From NCBI GenBank assembly GCA_018825725.1, contig JAHKBC010000059.1, forward strand, positions 1 to 11,061: a DNA stretch of 11,061 bases, written 5' to 3'. The notes under the pieces are model-generated. The model was not told the origin of the DNA. It was given only the letters and a program-made list of their open reading frames with translations, and did not search any database. The DNA is from Candidatus Omnitrophota bacterium (lineage in GTDB: Bacteria; Omnitrophota; Gorgyraeia; Gygaellales; Profunditerraquicolaceae). A program made the position numbers and the translations under genes. Positions 6,313 through 11,061 of this stretch are shown in pieces (positions within the stretch are counted from its first letter, which is position 1; each line of letters begins with the position of its first letter).

Positions 6313-7099
6313 TATCCACCTTCCTTACGCTACTTATTGCCTGTCCGAGAAAACTCTTGGCCAAGGCCTTAAACCATTCAGGATTATCGCTGACATAAAA
6401 CATATGGCGGCAATTACGCGCGGCTTTATTTAGCAGGCCAAAAGAACCTAAAGTATCCCTTACCTCCATCGCCACTTGTTTAGCAGAATCTATAAGAACC
6501 ACGCCTTTGCCCATCTCTTCTTTAATTACCTGTTTTAAGAGCGGGTAATGCGTGCATCCTAAAATAAGGGTATCTACACCTGCCTGCTTGATCGGCTTCA
6601 AATATGCCCGGGCTACTTCTTTAACAGCCTTCTCTTTAAACCATCCCTCTTCGGCAAAAGGCACAAATAGCGGACAAGCCGAAGAAGTTACTTTTATCGA
6701 CGGATCAAGCCCTTTTATTTCATTCTCGTAGGTGCGGCTTCTGATAGTGCCATTGGTTCCGATAACACCGATGCGTTTGCTGCGGGTAGCATAAACTGCT
6801 TCTTTTACCGCAGGATTAATTACTCCAACCAGAGGAATCTTAAAATGATTCCTTATTTCCGGCAGGGCCACACTGGATGCCGTATTGCAGGCAACACAGA
6901 TAAGCTTTACGTCATTCTTGAGAAGAAACAAAATGCTCTCGATAGAAAGCTTAATAATAGTCTCCCGGGACTTAATCCCGTAAGGGACACGCGCGGTATC
7001 GCCAAAATAAATTATATCTTCGTAGGGAAGCTCGTTAAATAATTCCTTGGCTACAGTCAGGCCGCCTACTCCCGAATCAAAAACTCCGATTGCTTTCAT
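6305..7099 (-). CDS. murI: Glutamate racemase
   Basis: MurI interconverts L- and D-glutamate in the cytoplasm, supplying D-Glu for peptidoglycan. Its 264 residues match the family's usual length. The cofactor-independent two-cysteine active site is evident: Cys71 in ACNTAS and Cys182 in GCTHYP, with His184. FDSGVGG (7-13) provides Asp8 and Ser9, and YFGDTARVPYG (31-41) contacts substrate. GTNGTIRS (114-121) and the CPLFVPFAEEGW block (142-153) also match. The ATG at 7099 has AAGGG upstream. It follows the amidase by 18 nt and overlaps queD by 8 nt. The neighbouring amidase makes a small cell-wall pair. Confidence 0.97.
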   Translation of the reverse strand: MKAIGVFDSGVGGLTVAKELFNELPYEDIIYFGDTARVPYGIKSRETIIKLSIESILFLLKNDVKLICVACNTASSVALPEIRNHFKIPLVGVINPAVKEAVYATRSKRIGVIGTNGTIRSRTYENEIKGLDPSIKVTSSACPLFVPFAEEGWFKEKAVKEVARAYLKPIKQAGVDTLILGCTHYPLLKQVIKEEMGKGVVLIDSAKQVAMEVRDTLGSFGLLNKAARNCRHMFYVSDNPEWFKALAKSFLGQAISSVRKVDNV

Positions 7100-7117
7100 A
7101 AGGCTTTCCCTTGATTT

Positions 7118-8179
7118 TTAGATTAAACTTCTGGCAAAATTTAATATACCCTCTTTAATACTCTCGGCGATTTTCTGCCTGTAAAAACTATTCTTTAAAA
7201 ACCCCTCTTCGGAATAATTAGAGAGGAATCCCACCTCAACCAATATGGCCGGTATACGCGCGCCTTTGAGCACCTGGAAATTAGCAGTCTTAGAACCGAT
7301 AACGCGCACGTCAAGATCATTCTTTATGTTTCTGCAAATAGAATCCGCGACTTTAATAGATTCTCCGCGGTTGGAAGTATAAATCATGTCCCAAAGAATA
7401 GCTTTTAATTCCAGGGTGGTATATCCAGCGCAATACCCTCCCAGAGTAAACTTCGCATTCTTCGCGGCAGACAGCGCCCTTGCGGAATCATCTACCTTTG
7501 ATGATACATAATAGATTTCAAAACCGTTTAAGCTCTTCACCCGGTTAGCATTGGCATGAATACTGACAAACATATCTGCCTGGGAATTATTGGTAAGTTC
7601 GTTTCTCTTATCAAGTGAAACAAAAACATCCGTAGAACGGGTCAATACAACCTCAATGCCCTCTTTCTTTAATGAACTTGCCAGCCTTTTGGCAATATCA
7701 AGAGTAATATGTTTTTCGCGCGTGCCTGTCCTTCCGATAGCTCCGGGGTCTTTTCCGCCGTGTCCGGCATCAATGACTATTCTCTTTATTTTAAGCGGAA
7801 TTAAATCTGCGCTTTTAGTAAGCGGAAAATACACCTTAAATAAATTATCCAAGACTTGTTCCTTGAATTTATAGGGCACAACAACCATTCCTTCATATAT
7901 GTCAACCGGGTGGCGCATGGTTTGGGGGTTATCATCAACCAAAATCATCCTCTCCCCCACGCGCATGCTGATCCTGTGGTTATCTTTAACAAGCAATATA
8001 TTGCGGGTTATTAGATCATACTCCCAGTTAATGCCTCTATTGTCACACAGAGATACCAATGATAAATAACTTACCCCACCGATACTATAGCTTGACAAAC
8101 CTCCTGTCACCGGGACAGTGGCGCAGCCGCTAATCAATAGAATAATAATTCCCAGAAATAATAAAAGCCTGTTAAACAA
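7118..8179 (-). CDS. Lipoprotein N-acetylmuramoyl-L-alanine amidase (Amidase_3)
   Basis: This cell-envelope enzyme cleaves the bond between MurNAc and the peptide stem. The 353-residue protein starts with a lipoprotein signal peptide: basic start, hydrophobic run 5-16, lipobox ISGC with acylated Cys19. Residues about 30-125 resemble a copper-amine-oxidase-N-like domain (VSYLSLVSLCDNRGINWEYD type). Residues about 131-352 are the Amidase_3 catalytic domain. Zinc ligands are His140 (DAGHGG), Glu155 (REKHITLDIA) and His208 (SIHANAN), with catalytic Glu315 in LVEVGFLSN. The start is TTG at 8179, five nt after the ribosome site TAGGAG, and the signal peptide begins there. Anchoring to the outer or inner membrane is inferred. 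It lies 18 nt upstream of murI. No AMIN or LysM domain is visible. Confidence 0.94.
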   Translation of the reverse strand: MFNRLLLFLGIIILLISGCATVPVTGGLSSYSIGGVSYLSLVSLCDNRGINWEYDLITRNILLVKDNHRISMRVGERMILVDDNPQTMRHPVDIYEGMVVVPYKFKEQVLDNLFKVYFPLTKSADLIPLKIKRIVIDAGHGGKDPGAIGRTGTREKHITLDIAKRLASSLKKEGIEVVLTRSTDVFVSLDKRNELTNNSQADMFVSIHANANRVKSLNGFEIYYVSSKVDDSARALSAAKNAKFTLGGYCAGYTTLELKAILWDMIYTSNRGESIKVADSICRNIKNDLDVRVIGSKTANFQVLKGARIPAILVEVGFLSNYSEEGFLKNSFYRQKIAESIKEGILNFARSLI

Positions 8180-8184
8180 TCAAA

Positions 8185-8190
8185 CTCCTA
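8185..8190 (-). promoter_or_regulatory. Ribosome binding site fixing a TTG start (amidase)
   Basis: TAGGAG on the minus strand lies five nt before TTG (8179-8177). The lipoprotein signal peptide begins at this codon and no ATG or GTG is nearby in frame, so the rare TTG start is well supported. Confidence 0.8.
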
Positions 8191-8222
8191 AATTTGTATC
8201 ATTTTACTTGTGTCCAAATTTA

Positions 8223-8258
8223 CTCCGATAGGATAATGTAATACTTTTTCTATCGGAG
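8223..8258 (-). other. Stem-loop directly after the histidine kinase stop codon
   Basis: Perfect 9-base arms CTCCGATAG (8223-8231) and CTATCGGAG (8250-8258) enclose an 18-base AT-rich loop. The stem starts immediately after the histidine kinase TAG (8261-8259). The minus-strand bases after the stem (TAAATTTGG) are only partly T-rich, so it is a poor intrinsic terminator. It may protect a 3' end, attenuate read-through or mark the boundary between the signalling pair and the amidase operon. Confidence 0.7.
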
Positions 8259-10172
8259 CTAAACCATATTTCCCACAGATATGCAAATCTTAAAAGTGCT
8301 ACCCTTGTCTATTTCGCTCTCCAGCTCGATTGTGCCTTTATGGACCTGAATAATATTGTAGACTATTGAAAGACCAAGGCCGGTGCCTTCGCCTACGATC
8401 TTAGTAGTAAAGAATGGCTCGAATATCCTGGCCTGGATATCCTTAGAAATACCTACGCCATTGTCAGAGATAAATACACAGGCCTTATTTTGGGCTTTAT
8501 CGTATTCGGACTTAATAGTGATTAAACCCTGTTCTTTGGATTCCTTATTCTTGATTGCCCAGCGGGCATTAGAGACTATATCAAAGATAACCTGCTGCAA
8601 TAGCTGGCTGTCTCCTAAGATTGGAGGCAGATTCGGATCCAACACCTTACAAATAGTTATATTCTGCAGAGTCAATTCATGCCCTATAAGCCCTATTACT
8701 TTATCTATTACTTCATTCAGCAATACCGGTTTAAAATTACCTCTGGAGGCATGGGAAAAATCCAATAACGACTGGGTAATCTTCTTGCACCTTAAGGCGG
8801 ATTCTTCGACAACCACTAGAAGTTCTTTTATCTCATCATAGGTAATCCCCTTTTCACCTTCAGCCATCATCTTCATCAATTGCACATTATTCAAGACTCC
8901 GGTCAAAGGGTTATTGATCTCATGGGCAACACCTCCGGCTAATAGTCCCACTGAAGCCATCTTGGAGGATTGCACTAATTGAGCCTGGGCAGCCTGCAAT
9001 TGGCCATAGGCAGATTTTAATTCTGTTTCTATCTTTTTGCGGTCCTGGATCTCAGTATTAAGGCTATCGATGGATGTAGTGGTACTTTTTAATTCCTCGA
9101 CCATAGTATTAAAAGCCGCGGCTAATTCACCGATCTCATTATGGACATTAACTTCTATTTTTGTATCCAGCCTACCCTTACCTATTTCAATAGCGGCGTT
9201 TCTCAGGATTACTATCGGCTTGGTAATCTTATTGGATAGATATATTCCGAAAACAAAAGCTAAAATAAAACTCAATATCAAAACCAATAACGCCACTATG
9301 ATCGTCTGAATTACAGATTGGTATGCTTCACTGATCGGAAGTTCAACTATAACTGCCCAGTTAGGATTTTCAAGACGCGCAAAAGATGACACAACATAAG
9401 TTCCAAGGATACCCTTGGTAATCGGACTTCTACACTCCTTACCCTCTACAAATTCACGTACCCCCAAAAGTCCAAGTAAATTTTCCCCTTTCAAAACCCG
9501 ACTGATATCGCCAAAAGCTATTAAACTACCCTGGCTATCCACTACATAGCTTAAACCATTATTACCGACCTTGATATTTCCTACCAGATTCCACATGAAT
9601 TTTAAGTTTAACTCAGCCGCTAATACTCCTTTTAAATCACCAAAAACATCCCTAACTGCAACGGCTACTATTATCATCGGCTCGTTGGTTATTTCATCAA
9701 TATAGACCGCTCCGGAATAGGTATTACCTTGATTGACCTGGTAAAAGATATCATCTTTGACCTCTGCGCTTAAAATCCTGAATCTTGTATTTGAAAGCCG
9801 AGAAACTCTAGATACCTCCTCTTTACGGATATTCAAGAGGCAAAGGAAGCGAAATGCCGGATCAAAACCAATCAACCTCTCTAGAAAAAGCGTTTGCTCT
9901 TTAATACCAATACTTACAATATCACCCAGGCGCGCAGTTGTTTCTAAAACCATGGATTTTCCCTTGATAAAAGCGCCGACCGTATTAGCGGCTTCATGGG
10001 CAATAAACTGCTGTCGGCTGGTTATTGCCTCTTGCTGAGAGCGGAAGTTAAAATATAATTCCAGGCTCCCGGCAACCAAAAGAATAAACATACTTAAGAC
10101 CAAAAAAGACACAATCAGGGTAAACTTCAACTCATTAAATCTTCCGCTCTTCTTTAAAATTATATTGGACAT
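8259..10172 (-). CDS. Membrane sensor histidine kinase with Cache-type sensor and HAMP domain
   Basis: This 637-residue two-component sensor kinase has TM helix 1 at about 17-39, a periplasmic dCache-like sensor (about 40-285, ending in the typical NWAVIVELP), TM helix 2 at about 288-312, HAMP (312-362) and a coiled coil (about 362-405). The HisKA domain follows, with autophosphorylation His417 in [13 protein letters not shown]. The HATPase domain has an N box at NARWAI (535-540), G1 box SDNGVGIS (569-576), F box EPFFTT (585-590) and G2 box GEGTGLGLS (594-602). The H box is of the NtrB-like type. There is no receiver domain and no response regulator gene nearby. The ATG follows the binding-protein stop by one base, with a perfect AAGGAGGT ribosome site inside that gene. 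Its ligand is unknown. Confidence 0.96.
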   Translation of the reverse strand: MSNIILKKSGRFNELKFTLIVSFLVLSMFILLVAGSLELYFNFRSQQEAITSRQQFIAHEAANTVGAFIKGKSMVLETTARLGDIVSIGIKEQTLFLERLIGFDPAFRFLCLLNIRKEEVSRVSRLSNTRFRILSAEVKDDIFYQVNQGNTYSGAVYIDEITNEPMIIVAVAVRDVFGDLKGVLAAELNLKFMWNLVGNIKVGNNGLSYVVDSQGSLIAFGDISRVLKGENLLGLLGVREFVEGKECRSPITKGILGTYVVSSFARLENPNWAVIVELPISEAYQSVIQTIIVALLVLILSFILAFVFGIYLSNKITKPIVILRNAAIEIGKGRLDTKIEVNVHNEIGELAAAFNTMVEELKSTTTSIDSLNTEIQDRKKIETELKSAYGQLQAAQAQLVQSSKMASVGLLAGGVAHEINNPLTGVLNNVQLMKMMAEGEKGITYDEIKELLVVVEESALRCKKITQSLLDFSHASRGNFKPVLLNEVIDKVIGLIGHELTLQNITICKVLDPNLPPILGDSQLLQQVIFDIVSNARWAIKNKESKEQGLITIKSEYDKAQNKACVFISDNGVGISKDIQARIFEPFFTTKIVGEGTGLGLSIVYNIIQVHKGTIELESEIDKGSTFKICISVGNMV

Positions 10173-10173
10173 A

Positions 10174-11061
10174 TTAACGGGTTACCTCCTTGGCTAAACC
10201 CATCAATCTCTTACTGACATTTAAGCCCAGTTCCTGGGCCAACTTATAATTAAGCCGTAGATCCGACGTAGGAGTTGCTACCATTATTGTCCCGGCTGGA
10301 ACACCCTTAAATATCTTATCGGCTAAGGATGCGGCCAACCTGCCGGTTTCAATATTATCCGAGGTATAGCTAAAGACTGCCCCGGATTTAATGTTACTGG
10401 CAGCAAGGGGTATTTTGTGTTTATTGGCAAATTTTATAATTGCACCGAACCCTCTGGGAGACTGAGAAAGCGACTCTGGAACAATCAATATAGCATCAAT
10501 ACCAACATCATTAAGGTTATCCCTCGCGTTTAAATCAGCCTCAATATCCTCTACGGTCTTAATAGGAACCTCTACCAAAGTTACTCCCAATACAGAAGCA
10601 ACTGGACGTATAGCTATAAGCGCAAGCCTGACTGTCGGATAATCCAATTGATAGGTCAAATAAAATCGTTTAGCTTCAGGAATCAACTCATGCATAATCT
10701 CCAGGCGCCTGACCAATACATCCGGGCCAGGATAGCGCACACCTGTAATATTATCTCCGGGATAAGCTATGCTTTGTACAAGCCCGCTTCCCTCCACTCC
10801 TCCCTGAGCAAAGATTACCGGAATATTTGTCCCTTTAGTTGCTTCTTTAGCTAACAAGGCCGGTTCAGTTGGAAAAGCAAAAATTAAATCAACTTTACTA
10901 TCCACAAATCTTTTAAGGATTACTCTTTCCGCAGGCACATCAACATTGGCTTTTTGAAAATCATAGATAATGTTCATGCCTTCTATATAGCCCAATTCAG
11001 TCATTTGAGCCTTAAAACCGTCGGCTATATTGGCAAAAACATCCAACCCTGATAGAATCCC
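10174..11061 (-). CDS. ABC-type substrate-binding protein (PF04392-like), 5' end beyond window
   Basis: This periplasmic binding protein is of the ABC_sub_bind family, whose characterised relatives bind small ligands such as amino acids. The frame is open to the window edge, giving 295 visible codons. The missing N-terminus would hold the signal peptide and perhaps the first strand. Family landmarks include GFKAQMTELGYIEGMN near the visible start, DLIFAFPTEPALLAKEAT, IPVIFAQGGVEGSGLV, NITGVRYPG and the C-terminal SYTSDNIETGRLAASLADKI with KGVPAGTIMV. The TTG at 11046 is probably not the true start. The frame continues upstream with GILSGL, which fits the family's opening strand. The gene ends one base before the histidine kinase start. 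No permease or ATPase gene is visible downstream. A sensory role with the kinase is inferred. Confidence 0.88.
   Translation of the reverse strand, partial: GILSGLDVFANIADGFKAQMTELGYIEGMNIIYDFQKANVDVPAERVILKRFVDSKVDLIFAFPTEPALLAKEATKGTNIPVIFAQGGVEGSGLVQSIAYPGDNITGVRYPGPDVLVRRLEIMHELIPEAKRFYLTYQLDYPTVRLALIAIRPVASVLGVTLVEVPIKTVEDIEADLNARDNLNDVGIDAILIVPESLSQSPRGFGAIIKFANKHKIPLAASNIKSGAVFSYTSDNIETGRLAASLADKIFKGVPAGTIMVATPTSDLRLNYKLAQELGLNVSKRLMGLAKEVTR
10184..10191 (-). promoter_or_regulatory. Perfect Shine-Dalgarno for the histidine kinase inside the upstream gene
   Basis: AAGGAGGT on the minus strand matches the full anti-Shine-Dalgarno and sits 11 nt before the kinase ATG. The same bases encode the final Lys-Glu-Val of the binding protein (KEVTR, stop). 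Stop and start are arranged as TAATATG, a layout expected to couple translation of the two genes. Confidence 0.85.

Noticed and set aside
8383..8841. A 152-codon open frame on the plus strand, and other plus-strand frames across the window
   Set aside because: They lie opposite clearly conserved genes, show no recognisable domain and lack convincing ribosome sites. They are antisense shadows.
11044..11046. TTG at 11046 as the start of the binding protein
   Set aside because: The frame stays open to the window edge, upstream residues fit the family, and a secreted binding protein needs a signal peptide that is not present after this codon.

Overview
All thirteen protein genes and the single tRNA in this window lie on the minus strand, so transcription runs from high to low coordinates. 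They look like ordinary bacterial chromosome genes. Several features point to a Gram-negative bacterium, probably from an uncultured environmental lineage: a lipoprotein-type periplasmic amidase, a two-subunit Fe-S fumarase, a complete QueD/C/E/F set, a PF04392-type binding protein beside a Cache-domain histidine kinase, and a GAF-GGDEF protein. The gene style resembles Omnitrophota, but that placement is an impression and has not been tested. Base composition is moderately AT-rich. No mobile element, CRISPR array or phage gene was seen, and no gap between genes exceeds 300 bases.

Layout in transcription order. (1) Signalling pair, 11061-8259: a periplasmic ABC-type substrate-binding protein cut off by the window edge, then one base later a membrane sensor histidine kinase. 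(2) Envelope pair, 8179-6305: a lipoprotein N-acetylmuramoyl-L-alanine amidase and glutamate racemase MurI. (3) Queuosine precursor block, 6312-4134: queD, queC and queE are chained by overlaps (murI/queD 8 nt, queD/queC 11 nt, queC/queE 11 nt). A 101-nt gap carrying repeats follows, then queF. Together they make preQ1 from dihydroneopterin triphosphate. (4) Fumarase block, 4120-2709: alpha and beta subunits of a class I Fe-S fumarate hydratase. (5) Nucleic-acid housekeeping, 2690-1342: RNase PH and the RdgB/HAM1 nucleotide-pool sanitiser. (6) A GAF-GGDEF signalling gene, 1297-236, with its own near-consensus sigma70-type promoter, and then tRNA-Pro(UGG) at 165-91.

The amidase-to-rdgB genes are tightly spaced and probably cotranscribed. 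A murI-rph-rdgB core is a known neighbourhood in other bacteria; here queuosine and fumarase genes sit inside it. The most unusual signals are short repeats. A degenerate heptamer array overlaps the queE stop codon. A related heptamer array lies in frame inside the fumarase alpha gene, and a hexamer array encodes a charged dipeptide repeat in the fumarase beta gene. A dispersed GC-rich palindrome occurs at the left edge and again before queF. No clearly new multi-gene system was found. The best functional lead is the translationally coupled binding protein and histidine kinase with no transporter genes visible between or after them.
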